From Symbiodinium natans (Eukaryota > Sar > Dinophyceae > Suessiales > Symbiodiniaceae), in assembly GCA_905221605.1 (NCBI GenBank), contig CAJNDS010001846.1:468437-532436 (forward strand): a stretch of DNA of 64,000 nucleotides, in the 5' to 3' direction. Position 1 is the first letter of the stretch, and each line of letters opens with the position of its first letter. The position numbers and the translations under genes are program-made. Of this stretch, positions 35,214-46,102 are shown in pieces. Below the pieces are notes generated by a model. It was not told the DNA's origin. It saw only the letters and a list, made by a program, of their open reading frames with translations, and made no database searches.

Positions 35214-36421
35214 TCAGAGGAATAAGTTCTCATCAGCTCCGAAACTTGGGGCCTTGTTCGTAGGGTCCAGCTGCAGAGCTGCAGCCAACATCTCCTGGCA
35301 AGTGCTGCAAGCGTCCAAATTGTCCAAAAGCAGCTGCTGAACCTTTGGACTCGGTTGGGACCTTGGCAGTGTCGACGTTCCCAGCATGCGCCTGTGGAGA
35401 TAAACTCAACACACGTGAGCCATCATCTGGGATGTTCCCCCTTGTACTAGCAGTACTTCATAGGCATTCTAGTACCCCCCACCATAATCCCTACGTTCCT
35501 AAGCGCCACAAAGGGCTTTTGGTATAAGGGGGAACAGCCCAAAGCATCATTTCTTACTTTCCCGAGTCTTTCCTCCCTCGGCCTCCAGCTGTGCTAAGTT
35601 GGCAAGGCATCCATGCTGCGAGCCGTCGACAGCGACGGCCTTCTGGTAAGCACCCCGGGCCTCGCAAGCCACAGATCACACGGGGGGTTTTACGAACATA
35701 TGGGACACCGAATGTCGACCCGCATATATAGTAGGATTCCCTGAGAATAAGGAGCCAAAGAAGGTACCCCTAATTTCGGAAACCACCACATGCCAGCCAC
35801 AGCCAACCGACAGTTGCAAATCGCCTTCTCGAAGTTCTTTTGTCGCTGGTGAAATTGCCCTATTCGAGCCCACGCGCGCGATGTCCTTGTCAAGTTGAAG
35901 CCGCTCTTTCCGTCAAGTACGCCTTGCAAGGTTCCCTGAGACATTGACTGGTGGTTGTCAGAAGCACGCTCCAGGCTCTTGAGCAACTCCTGCATGCAAC
36001 TCGCTGCACCAGAACTTTTGTTTAGAATGAACCAGAGAACTTTGCTGCCTTCGCTGCTCCAACCCTTACTGCAATACGTAAGCAGCGAAGAAATACGAGC
36101 CTCTGGAACATCACAGAATGGCATGGAGTGGGGCGTGCGTGAATTTCGAGAGGACGGAGACGGACCTTCACTGCCAGGGCATGCGCATTCTTCTAGGTTT
36201 CGCGCAGCAACGTACAAGTACAAGTCACAAGGGCCATGGCGATGGCTACTGCTGGCTTCCTTGCTCCTATTCGAAATGCTGAGGCTGCGTCCCCCTGCAG
36301 AGCTGTGAGCTCTTGGATGCCTGAGGTCCTGCGCTGCACTCTTCGTAGAGTCTCTCGTACACAACCTGCGTAGCAGCTCCTCCGAAGGCGAGCTGCTCGC
36401 ACATGTCCTGCGGGCATGCAC
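35214..36421 (-). CDS. TPR-repeat protein, C-terminal part well supported
   Basis: The last exon (35391-35214) follows an acceptor CTCCACAG and encodes VQQLLLDNLDACSTCQEM and ALQLDPTNKAPSFGADENL before a TGA at 35214-35216. The preceding exon (about 35665-35572) reads AYQKAVAVDGSQHGCLANLA. A further one (about 35.87 kb) reads WARIGQFHQRQKNFEKA. These show the paired-helix spacing of tetratricopeptide repeats (A-Y-KA-x-x-LDP pattern). TPR proteins act as protein-protein scaffolds; partner and location are unknown. Upstream to 36.42 kb (possibly 36.56) more than one frame is open and the true exons are unclear. Two introns of this gene carry inverted-repeat elements. Confidence 0.65.
35424..35545. 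mobile_element. Inverted-repeat element, family 1, copy 3 (complete)
   Basis: The left end TGGGATGTTCCCCCTTGTAC and right end GTATAAGGGGGAACAGCCCA are imperfect 20-base inverted repeats with two mismatches. CATCAT lies on both sides (35421-35426 and 35545-35550), an apparent 6-base duplication. The element sits in the intron before the last TPR exon and encodes nothing. Confidence 0.7.
35683..35797. mobile_element. Inverted-repeat element, family 2, copy 1
   Basis: The left end reads GGTTTTACGAACATATGGGA and the right end ACCCCTAATTTCGGAAACC, which are inverted with mismatches. The same ends occur at 41.68-41.80 kb. Translated, the element gives GVPSLAPYSQGILLY, a phrase I associate from memory with repeat-derived peptides in Symbiodiniaceae gene models; that link is unverified. 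It interrupts the TPR gene, probably in an intron. Confidence 0.55.
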
Positions 36422-36559
36422 ATGCCATGTTGCCTCCGATATACTATCGTTCCCGCAAGGAATATGCGCGAACTCTGAAAATTTACATCCTGCGGCCCCT
36501 CATTGTTTACGGCTTCCCGGAATAATGCAAAGCTCTGCGGTCGGGCATGCCTGTTCACA

Positions 36560-37240
36560 AAACTCGATTAAACAAGAACAATTCTTAAGGTTGGCTTTTG
36601 CTTTGAGGGCATCAGGGCCGTTGAGACAGCAGGGCTGCTGAAAGGTACTGGTCGAGCCCGGTTGAGCCGCGGACTTCTACATTGGCACTGGAACGAAGCA
36701 AGAGGAAGCTAAGGACAACTTTGGCAAGCTTCACAGATTATGGGCCCAAACTCTCAAAGTTCAGACACATCGCTTTCGCCTTAAGACTCAGGAACTCCCC
36801 TATCCAAATCTAGGAGGCTCATGAGACCTCAACAATACGGACCGGAGTTCTGCTGAATACATGTCGTAGTTCTGTCTGTCCTTGGAGAGGATAAGGTTGG
36901 CGGTTCCTGATCTCGGGATGTCGAGTTGACCTGCAACTCTTTCAAGTGACTACCGCATTTCGGCATTCTCACAGCAACCTAGCTTCAAGGTCGGGCTTGA
37001 CTTGAACGGAGCGTCGTAGACTCGTATCGACCGAGTCCTTCAATAAGCTGCCCTGCTGACCTCGACTCTCAAGCAACAGTCCGAGAGCTGCGGAACATTT
37101 TTCCTCCCGGCACCTGTTGCAAAGCCCTCTCTGCCACTCAGGGAATGGGTATTGCAGCGGCATTGTGCACCAGCAGGCAATGGTTGCAGCGTGACAGTCG
37201 CACACGGCGTTTTGGTGGCAGCAGCAGGAACTACGGATCC
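36560..37240. other. Gap between the SDR gene and the TPR gene
   Basis: About 680 bases with no supported exon and no telomere-type array. It should contain the 3' untranslated region of the SDR gene and the 5' flank of the TPR gene. Confidence 0.4.
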
Positions 37241-37241
37241 T

Positions 37242-38084
37242 CTACCAGTTTCCATAGCGCGGCGCCCGCATCCTACTTCTCACGCCCTTGATCATGATAC
37301 CGTCAATGGTGGCAGGAATCCAGCCGTAGCAGCTGGAGAGCCAGGAATGGGCTTTTGTGAAGAAGCCAACCTTGACGCCAGCGATCGTGGCTTCAAGAAT
37401 CTTGTTCGCAGCTTGACTTGTGGGTTCTGCCACACTGTCCAAGAACTCGGCCGCCACATCATTCCCGAATTTCAGCCGGCTTGAGTTCAAAGAGGTAGAG
37501 ACCTCGCCTGGACATGTCAGAACCACGGCCGGTGAGTTGCTCCCATATGCATCCAAGAGTTCTGTGCGCAGGGAAGCACAAAATCCATGAAGTGCCCACT
37601 TCGAGGCACAATAAAAGGTACGGAAAGGGACACCGAACAATCCAGCTATAGAAGAAACCACCACGATCCTGGAGTCACTGCGCTTTGGAATGTAAGGCAA
37701 GGCATAGAAAAGCACATTTGCTGTTCCCATGAAATTCACATCCATGAGTTTGTCTGCATCTGACAGATCCTTGATATCTTCGAAGTAGCATCCCATGCTG
37801 ACCCCCGCATTGAGGATGATGATGTCCACCGTCTGCATCTCGTTGGTGGCCCCAAGAACAGCTTCTCTGCATGACGCGCGGTCCGTAACATCGCAGCGAA
37901 GAGGGAGCACCTTTGCCTGGTTACCTGATGCCAGTCGGCACTCTGCTGCTACTTCTTCGAGTGCTTCCACGCGACGCGCAAGGAGGGCAACGTTCGCTTT
38001 GTGTCGGGCAAACTGCAGCGCAAGCTCTTTCCCAATGCCAGCACTGGCACCAGTAATCAGGACATTCTTCCCGGCTAGGTCCAT
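37242..38084 (-). CDS. Classical short-chain dehydrogenase/reductase, single exon
   Basis: A complete 280-residue NAD(P)-dependent oxidoreductase with a Rossmann fold. From the chosen Met it shows TGASAGIG at 11-18 (cofactor glycine motif), D65 after the fourth strand, NAG at 92-94, N117, S145, and Y158-x3-K162, so the N-S-Y-K catalytic tetrad is intact. The arginine pair after strand 2 (RR at 37-38) favours NADP(H). The C-terminal tail is longer than in minimal SDRs and resembles the DHRS7/11-beta-HSD1-like group, but no substrate can be named. An upstream in-frame Met at 38129 would add 15 residues; I prefer 38084 because the SDR fold starts right after it (LAGKNVLITG). Unlike all well-resolved neighbours it has no intron. 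Confidence 0.93.
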   Translation of the reverse strand: MDLAGKNVLITGASAGIGKELALQFARHKANVALLARRVEALEEVAAECRLASGNQAKVLPLRCDVTDRASCREAVLGATNEMQTVDIIILNAGVSMGCYFEDIKDLSDADKLMDVNFMGTANVLFYALPYIPKRSDSRIVVVSSIAGLFGVPFRTFYCASKWALHGFCASLRTELLDAYGSNSPAVVLTCPGEVSTSLNSSRLKFGNDVAAEFLDSVAEPTSQAANKILEATIAGVKVGFFTKAHSWLSSCYGWIPATIDGIMIKGVRSRMRAPRYGNW

Positions 38085-38862
38085 GCTTTGACTATGTTCA
38101 CAAAACAAATGACAATGGCTGCAGACCAAGGAAAGGATAAGGAGAACTCGCAGAGTTGCAAGGAAGGCTGTTGCAAATCTTGGGTCACGAAAAGGGCAGC
38201 CTCCTCCCTTGGCGCTTGTTCGGCCTGGACATGTGCTCCCAGACAGAATCCATCTTAAGCCATTCTAGGCCCATTCCCTGGCCATTCCCAGCCCAGGCCG
38301 AACCTCGATCCCCTCAACTTCCTCAGTCACTACCTGCGTTGGCAACAGGCCAAGACAGGGTAGGATTTGGCTACTACGAGATTCCACGAGGTTCTGTTGA
38401 AGCTCTGCATACCCCTGCGCCCGAACCTCGTGAATGGTTTCCAAGAGCGTCGCTGAGCGGCCTTCAACAAAAGGCGTGGGTGGCAGTGTTACAGCTTGGG
38501 CTGCCAGATTGCTTCCCAAAGTGGCAAAGTTCTTGGATGTGCTTGGCGCCTTCCAGGCAGTCCTGCCAACTGTCACCTCCGTCCATGCCTCGTGCACGCG
38601 CGAGGCTGCACCATCACTCCACTCCAAGTCTGCAAAAACGGCCTCCGTGGTAGTCCAAACAGTCTCTCTCCTTCGGTGGTCTGCTTTTGACTTTCTGAAC
38701 TTGCTTGGGCGCAAGAGAGGTTTTATGTCTGCTGGCAGTCTCCCGGGCACCCGTCCTGCAAAGTAGCCCACTCCAGCAGGAAACCTCGCCAGAAAGGTGC
38801 TCCTAATTCTATGCTCATATATTGACTCATACTGACTCACACAAGTGGTACATCGGATTGAA

Positions 38863-41800
38863 TCAATTGGAGAATGGCTCAAAAGGATCGCCTGGCGGAT
38901 TGGGCACCTGGAGGCCCTGCTTGGCATTTTGCTGCATCTTCTGCCACTCCTCAGGCGCTGCGCGGCTTGATGTGTCTCATGAAGTCATGAAGCAGCCTTC
39001 AAAGTGGCTCACAAGCACAAACAGCACAGAAACGCAAGACGACGATGTACTTTGAGGCTTGATGGCTCATAATGCCCACCTCGAGCCAAAGCTGCTCCTG
39101 GTGCTTGAGGTCCTCTGGGCCAAGCGAATTCGTGAGGAGGCAACCAACTACAAGTGATGCGCGCCAGGCTTCGAACTGAAAACCCTGAAGCCTACCTGCT
39201 GCTCTTATGTGAAGCAGACGGGCCTCGTGCAATGCGGCGATTTCTCTGGAGGCCTGGCACGAGCACCACTTTTCATCTTTACACCACATACCCACAAGCA
39301 AACCGCCGACAGCACTTGTAGCTGAACGTAAAATGACGTAAAAGCGGGGCCTCCTCTCGCCCACGGATCAACTCTTCTGACCACAAAGAATAATCCTCGC
39401 AGTGCTGCTTCTCCATCTTCTCTTGCTGCTCGGTCATGACGGCAATCTGTTCCTGGCCCCAAGGGCTCCATGGCCATTGTACAGTAGAGTGAGCAGTGCG
39501 TAAAGTGAATATCGTTGAATGTCCACATATTTTCGGTTGCCGCAGTCCTGGTACCTCACCTGCTGCTCAACAACTTCTGCTGCCAATTCTCGCACCTGCG
39601 ACTGGCATCAACACTGATTCAAAATGCACAGCCTTGTTTGCACATCTGCTTAAAACAAGCTTGCAGCTTCAGCTTAGCAAGACACGGCGTCCGAACAGCT
39701 GCTGCGTGCCTGCTGCTCCATCCGCTGCAAAGCTTCTGAGTGCCGCTCTTCTTGCGCAGCAACCAACACAGCCTGCAACTCATTGCTCAAAGCTGCTCAA
39801 AGCTTGTACGCAGATTGTGATCATGAGTCGTCGTGGGGTGCGCAGACCTCTTCTTCAAGCCATTGCTCGAGCAACCTTCCACAGGACGCTACCAGTACCA
39901 TGGGCAAGCATTGTATAGTGTCAGCACGAGGGGAAAACCTGCAGCGCAGATTGAGCAGTTCGAGAAGTACCTGCTACGCACGGCTCATCGGGTCTGCATG
40001 CTGCAGGCTAGTGCAATCTCGTGTGTGGATCAAGATGGGCAAAGGTCACTCTGTAGTGGTTCACGCGGACGTCACTCACATCTGCATCCCGCACCTCTAG
40101 GACTCTCGGATTTTCTCGTCATTGAACAAAAAAAGCAAGGTACTGCTCCAGCTGGTTGCCGCATGGTGCAGTATACTGACAGAATCACATGATCGCTGGC
40201 ACCTCTTGTGGCTGCTTCATGACTTGCTGCAACTGGTACTCGCTCTGCCTGGCCGAATGTACGGCGAAGAGTCGAGCAAACAACAGCCAGGTGGTGGTAG
40301 GTATTGTCCAATGTACCAGAAACCTGTAGCATGGGCTTTTGACATGGTGCAGTGCTCGATTTTAAGTGGAAACACCAAGAGCGATGGAAACATGCCCTGC
40401 AGGACAGGTGCATGACTACTTGCCTTTAGGACCTCCCGAACACAACGTGTAGAAAAAGGGCAGCCCATCATTGCATACCGTGTGCAACCAGTGAAGTTGC
40501 AGTGGCCGTGACGGTCTCAGCGCATCAGACGTCATCACCCAAAAACAGAAGTGTGAATCGGGGGTGCATTCTGCTCGTCAACTTTGCTACATGCTAGAGC
40601 GCATCTGCCCTGACTGCCCAGTTTGGGAAGTTATGACCCAGCTGACGGAGTATTGGGGCACTCATGATAAGCCACTCGGTATTCACATCGGGTACCCGGT
40701 AGTACCTTCGTCGGAGCGTCGGCTACCAGGTCCTTTCTTGCACATTCCCCCTGATCCATGAACAGTGAGCGTCATAGAGCCGTGTACGCCATGTAACCGG
40801 ATTGAAAGTCGGACGATGTTGGATTCGCAACCATTGTGACTTCACTGTCCGTGTCACTCACCCGATCGGATCATCGGTGCTCACATGCCCACAAAGACAC
40901 CACAGCTTGTAGGTCTGTCCGGGTTGTCAGCGAGCCCCGCATTAAGGTCCCCACTCTTTGGAGCATTTTTCTGCAAGCCAAGACCCCCCTTCTCCTTAGC
41001 CTTAGCAACCTGGGGAACTTTTGCAAACTCACAAGGCGCATGGCGCACCAACGCCCGGCCCAGCCCCCCATAGCTTTACTCGAGGTCCATTTGCCGGGGG
41101 GGAACCGAACCTACGCCCGCAAAAGTGAGGGGTACGGAGGAGTGGTGTTCGATGGAAATGATCTCCGGGTCTGTTGACCATGGACCCATGTGTCGGTCCT
41201 CACCTTTTGTACCACACTACGAGTAGCATTGTACCAGACTCGGCCGTGCGGGAACTTGTGGCAATCTTTTCGCGCGAACTCTGTGGCCATCCTTTGCCAG
41301 TGCTACAGGGTAGCCTTGTGCCGACGATTGCTCTTCGACTTTGCGCTACCATTGCACCGCCCTCTTCGTTTGGGACGGTCGAGCTGACCGGCATCCTGCT
41401 GCGCAAACTGAACAGCTCTACCACGGGGAATGCCCCCTTACCCCCCTCTTACCCGTAAGCTAACGCTCGGAATGCAGGCTAGGCGCCCGCTAGGTATCAT
41501 GATTCAGACTGGAAGGCTTCTGAATTCTCTACACATGCAGCATCAAGCAGGCTTCTGTGCGGACTCAGCTGTTCCAATGCGGCCTCAGGGCAGACATGGC
41601 CCAGTCGCGCTCTCGCTCAGCTGATGTGAGCCGTTCCTGGCATAAGCTTTCTCAACAGCAGCCTTCGAATACGCCCCCCATATGAGGGGCTTCCGAAATG
41701 AGGGGCACCTTATCGGGGTGCATATTATAAGGGGATGCTACTATTTGGGGATCTATAGTGGGGGTCCCCTATTTTCGTAAACCTCCAGATTACGTCACCC

Positions 41801-42420
41801 CAAAGAGCCTCCAGCCGCCGCAAATCTTCTTGGAAAGAGAGCGCCTGGGGCATCGTGGACAAGCACTTCAATCCCAATGTGTGCTGCATCATGGGCACTT
41901 CTGCATTCGACTCATTTGCACCTCTTCCTGCTTGGCACCAGGAGAAACTGCACGCCGCCCTCTGGCTGTCAGGGCCTCGTCTACCGACGTGTGGGATGGG
42001 GCTCGGAAGGTGTTGCCAAACGAGGACGCAGCTGTCCCTGATGATGGCCAGACTGACGTATGCTTCACTGGCTCTTTGGCCGGAGCAGGCCTGGATTGCG
42101 AGAACTTGCCAGCCGACAAACGTCCACAAGCACTGCCGCGAATTTTGATTCAGGAGCAGACGGCGTTGCTGGTACAGATCTGGAAATTCCAGTGGCAATC
42201 TGGTCGTGTTTGCGCTGGGTCCTTGCAATGCGTTCTAAACGCGCGTGCTTCGACTGTTGGAGACTCGCATGCGCCGGCTCTTGCACGTGGGCGCGCTTCT
42301 TTTCTCCTCCTGCGATCTTCACATGTCGGAGATGCTCTTGAGCTGCTCGCAACCGCTGCTTGCACAGGCGGGAGTGTTTCGGAGCTTGCTGTACAGCTCG
42401 TTTGCTCATTAACCAGGACC
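38863..42420 (-). CDS. Coiled-coil gene A, many small exons, function unknown
   Basis: Coiled-coil exons read on the minus strand include KQRLRAAQEHLRHVK and LQQSKHARLERIA (42.35-42.23 kb), RRAVSPGAKQEEVQMSRM (41.93), ALSFQEDLRRLEALWGDV (41.85), RQSEYQLQQVMKQPQE (40.23), LLEQWLEEEV (39.86), NELQAVLVAAQEERHSEA (39.77), VRELAAEVVEQQ (39.58), IAVMTEQQEKMEKQHCED (39.43) and EEWQKMQQNAKQ (38.93). The last exon continues to GDPFEPFSN and a TGA at 38863-38865, a clear C-terminus. The 5' end is not resolved and may lie above 42.5 kb. It resembles genes B and C in style (Gln/Glu-rich helices, small exons), but I cannot say whether they are homologous. Confidence 0.68.
41680..41797. mobile_element. Inverted-repeat element, family 2, copy 2
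   Basis: The left end GGGGCTTCCGAAATGAGGGG and right end CCCCTATTTTCGTAAACC are imperfect inverted repeats like those at 35683-35797. The right end translates on the plus strand as GVPYFRKPP. It lies directly downstream of, or inside, a coiled-coil exon region of gene A. Confidence 0.55.
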
Positions 42421-43021
42421 GCCGAAAAGCGGCAAGGAAATGTACAACTTTAAAGAGGGTATCAAGAGGAATCCACCAAATTTGCCACGACTGCATCAGC
42501 ACAGTCCATGCACAGTCCAGTTGCATTCTTGCATGGTGCTGTCAGTCCAGTTTATGGTGGGTCGGTCGCACAAAGCAGATTCCCAAATGCTGAAGTAATC
42601 ATGTGCTCGAGCTCACTCTACACGCAGACAGAAACCTGCTTCTAGCCAGCCCTCTTGGAGCCCTTGCATTACATGTTCTCTGCAACCACTCTCCTGTTGG
42701 AAGCGGGGCCGGAACACAAGCATATGGGCGAATGAATTCTGGCGACAGACGTGCCAATACCCAGAACCGCTCCACTCGAACCATTCGAGCTGTCAGTGTA
42801 TCATGACGCCGCGAATCTACGGTCCCTTCTTTAAAGCTTGTGTGCGAGTGGAAGCTGGAGGAAGATAGGAACCCACAGCTGTCTTTGGCCCATGGCTATC
42901 TGGCATTCCTCTCAGCCTCCCTTTGCTCATACATGTTCTTGATGCCTGCGTGGACTCAGAAGACTCAGAGCACAAACCCCAAGGATGGTGAGCAGACCGG
43001 ATACACATCAGCTTTTGCAAA

Positions 43022-43135
43022 TGAACCTCTTTACTCCCACTTAGAACCTTAATAAAAACAACATTCTTAATATCCACAATTGGGTTTTATATAAACAATG
43101 AAATCGAGAATACTTCCCAAGGGCGATGTGAACCT
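43022..43135. mobile_element. Inverted-repeat element, family 3, copy 2, with 7-base target duplication
   Basis: TGAACCT occurs at 43022-43028 and at 43129-43135, exactly bounding a body that is similar to the element at 32954-33057. Ends TACTCCCACTT and AAGGGCGATG pair imperfectly. The different duplicated 7-mers at the two loci support transposition with 7-base duplications. It lies in an apparently intergenic stretch. Confidence 0.78.
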
Positions 43136-43223
43136 TGCAGCACGTTGCATCCGAGGCGCTGCTCAGGAGCTCGTCCGCGAGCCGCTGCACACGCTCCTCA
43201 AGACAGTCGGGTGTACTGAGAAG

Positions 43224-43258
43224 GTTTAGGGTTTAGGGTTTAGGGTTTAAGGTTTAGG
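43224..43258 (+). repeat. Interstitial telomere-type array (TTTAGGG)n
   Basis: Five units in TTTAGGG orientation on the plus strand, opposite to most arrays in the window. Confidence 0.85.
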
Positions 43259-43969
43259 GAAGTGGCTGGTTTTAACTGTGACAGCTTTGACAGATTCGCT
43301 CTGAGACGTGTTGCGGCATGGCCTGGCGCATTTTCACCACCATTTCGAGGCCATGTCGATGGGACCTGCAAGCAGGTTTGATGGTTTTAGCTGCTCTGCT
43401 GAAAGAGCGCGAATGCATGAACACTTTGATACCGAGTCTGCCAGAGCATCGGGGATATCTGAGGCGAGGATGTGTTTTCAGAGTCCCTCAAAAAAGGCCG
43501 GCTTGAACTTAACTTGAACCAACCTTTTGTGGGTAGCTGAGGCCGTCCGACTTTTTCGGCGATCAATTCAATCATTTCTACACACTTTGAATTGTGGTGC
43601 TTCGTGTCGAGTGTCGAAAGCCTCCCCTCGACATGGCACCCACTGGGAGCTGAGCAGACACTCTCGAATGACCGACGTTGCAGTCTGCAAGGGCATGATG
43701 GTGGTGACAGGAGTCAAAGTGGTGAACAGATGTGTCTGGCACTGGATTGCAGAACTGCTCGGGAGTTGGTCATAGTTCATGCGCTTCTCAGTCGGTGTGC
43801 CGTTTTGGAGAAGTAAGCCGCTTCAGCTACGCTCTTAGCAGTTTCTCGGCGGGCTGATGGTTGAGTCGATCGAGTGCTTCAAAAGCTAGTGCAGTTGCTC
43901 GAGAAGCCACTCAGGATAACAGCATTGACCGAACAGTCAAGTGTGAGACCTCCCGTTGATCCCACCCCG

Positions 43970-44240
43970 GAGCAAGAAACCCCAGAGTTTCCCCAAAGAA
44001 GTTTGGAGACCAGTATCCCCGGAAAATGCCTGGAGTGTCCAGGCTCAAGAGCTGCCCAACCCCAGAGTGCAGAGCATCACCAGCGAATCCCTGGAGTGCC
44101 CAGCCTGGAGTGCCCAACTCCAGAGTGTCCCCAGAAGTTCCCTAGGTTGCCCCAGAGAAACCCAGAGTATCCCCAAAGAATCCATCTGCACAGAATCCCT
44201 GGAGAGCCCAACCGCAGTATCCCCAGAGAATCCCCTGAGC
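43970..44240 (+). repeat. Degenerate tandem repeat around CCCAGAG...CCCTGGAG
   Basis: Repeated motifs such as CCCCAGAG, CCTGGAGTG and CCCCAGAGAATCCC recur at irregular 15-30 base spacing. The Pro/Glu-rich open frames across it look like repeat products, though a low-complexity exon cannot be ruled out. Confidence 0.6.
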
Positions 44241-44557
44241 ATTAAGCCCGCCGTACATGGTTTCGACGCTGCTGTTGGAAATGCACTTAGCTCACCCGTG
44301 CATGGTTTCGACGTTGCGCTGGGAGATGTAGTAACATGGTTTCTGTCCTGGAGAGGTATTACAAAGCAGGTTTTTGATCCTGAACCAGAGTGGCGCTTCG
44401 CCTAAGGCTAAGCATCAATTTTCCGGCTGACGAGGTACCGTTCAGGACCTGAACCGAATCCCAGCGGGGTCGAGCCCCAATTTGCACGCACCCCAGCTGG
44501 GCCACACCCCTGTTGTTCAACCTTACGGTTGGGTAAGAAACTCGGCTAGCTCCCACC

Positions 44558-44838
44558 TTAAACCCTAAACCCTAAACCCTAAACCCTAAACCCTAGACCC
44601 TTCGTGATTTGGGATGTGGGCTCAGCTGAGGGAGCCGCTTCAGCGTCTCCTGGTTTCGCTCCACCGACCTGGAGCCGCTTTATGAGCCCACATGATGCAA
44701 CGATGTCCTAGGTACCTAAACCCTAAACCCTAAACCCTAAACCCTAAACCCTGAACCCTGAACCCTAAACCCTAAACCCTAAACCCTAAACCCTGTAAAC
44801 CCTAAACCCTGAACCCTGAACCCTAAACCCTAAGCCCC
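44558..44838 (+). repeat. Two telomere-type arrays 115 bases apart
   Basis: Arrays at 44558-44601 and 44716-44838, both CCCTAAA; the second has about 17 units and is among the longest in the window. The spacer is unique. Confidence 0.88.
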
Positions 44839-46102
44839 CTACCACAACGACCGCAGGTCAAACTCACACCACATGCCGCCACGGGGCTCTTGGAGGCACT
44901 TGAATCGAGCAGTCAAGGAGTTGACCGAAGATGGCCTACCGGACGCTCTTGGAGTCGTCTAGTAGAGTGGGGGGGGGGGGGGGGGGTTTTAGAAAGGCTT
45001 TCAGGGCTGATTTAGAGTTTGGGGCTTGAAATTCTAAACAGCCTGGCTTTAGCCCGCCCAACTATCTTTTCTAGAACATGGTTTATGACAAACTGCTGCC
45101 GCAAATATGGATACCATAGCTTTCGTTCTGGTGTTGCTCTGCAATGGGGTTCGTGTCAAGGACAGGCGCGCATGCCGCAAAAACGCACAGCCTGGAGCTT
45201 CTTCTGCTGGTTCCTGAACAGACATGCGAGTTCGCGAGCGCCCCCGAAAATGCAACAAGCGCAATTGCTGTGCCACGCGTCGCCAGACACGCAACTTCGC
45301 AGCTCCTCGTGATAGAGCCGACTTGGGTCGCCTTGACACTCATGTGACTTGCCGACGCCTTACCGAAAGCCCTTGCCGTGGCACCCGTGCGACAAAGAGG
45401 AAGCCGGGCGAGATGGCCTGGGGCCGAAGTGCTTGTGCTCTCTGTTCTGTGTAAAGCGTGAGCATGTCCATGCTGCACACAATCAAAGATATACTACAGC
45501 CGTGTGGCCACGTCGTCGAGGCAGATGTTGGTCTTGGATCACACCTCGCCAGCGCCAGCAACAGCAAAAAAAAACCGAATCAAAACCGAAGGCCAAGGCA
45601 ATTCAGGGGGCCTCTTGGTATCTCCAAGCTGTGCAATCCCGGGCTTGGAGATGCCCACACCAGCAGACTGGGGCCTTGCAGGTCGCTCACTGTCTGCCCT
45701 TTGCATGGTCCGTGCTTCCGCTCTCCGAAATCTTCCCTTCGAATCCCAAATCCTTCCGAGATCTTCCGAGCCTCACCGTGGCTTCGTCCGTCGCTTGGCT
45801 TCCAGCTTCCGCCCTGACAAGATACAGAACGCCACACAGTTTTAACCGTTCTAGAACTGCGTGACCCATCAGCCAGACCACAGACGGTTCTAGATGAAGA
45901 CTCAAGCATCGGCACCTTTGTGTTGCTCATCTTTCATGCAGCATTGCACGTTCTGACTTAGTATGGCCAACCGTTCGACCGAGACTCTCAATCATACCAT
46001 GTCCAGAGCATTGCCTCAAGTCCATATCTTGCTGGCGGCGTTTGTCCTATCAGAGCGTCCGGGGAAGCCCTGTCTCCCACAGACTCACTCTTTGAATGAT
46101 GG

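Larger units (their letters stand above)
43140..46100. other. Repeat-bearing stretch without an assigned gene
   Basis: It contains telomere-type arrays at 43224-43258, 44558-44601 and 44716-44838, a degenerate tandem region at 43.97-44.24 kb and a polyG run near 44970-44987. Long minus-strand frames at 45.08-45.93 kb have protein-like but motif-free content and could be exons of an unrecognised gene. Confidence 0.4.

Noticed and set aside
41758-42453. 231-codon plus-strand open frame starting with MGVPYFRKPP
   Set aside because: Its start lies in an inverted-repeat element and the rest is antisense to coiled-coil exons of gene A.
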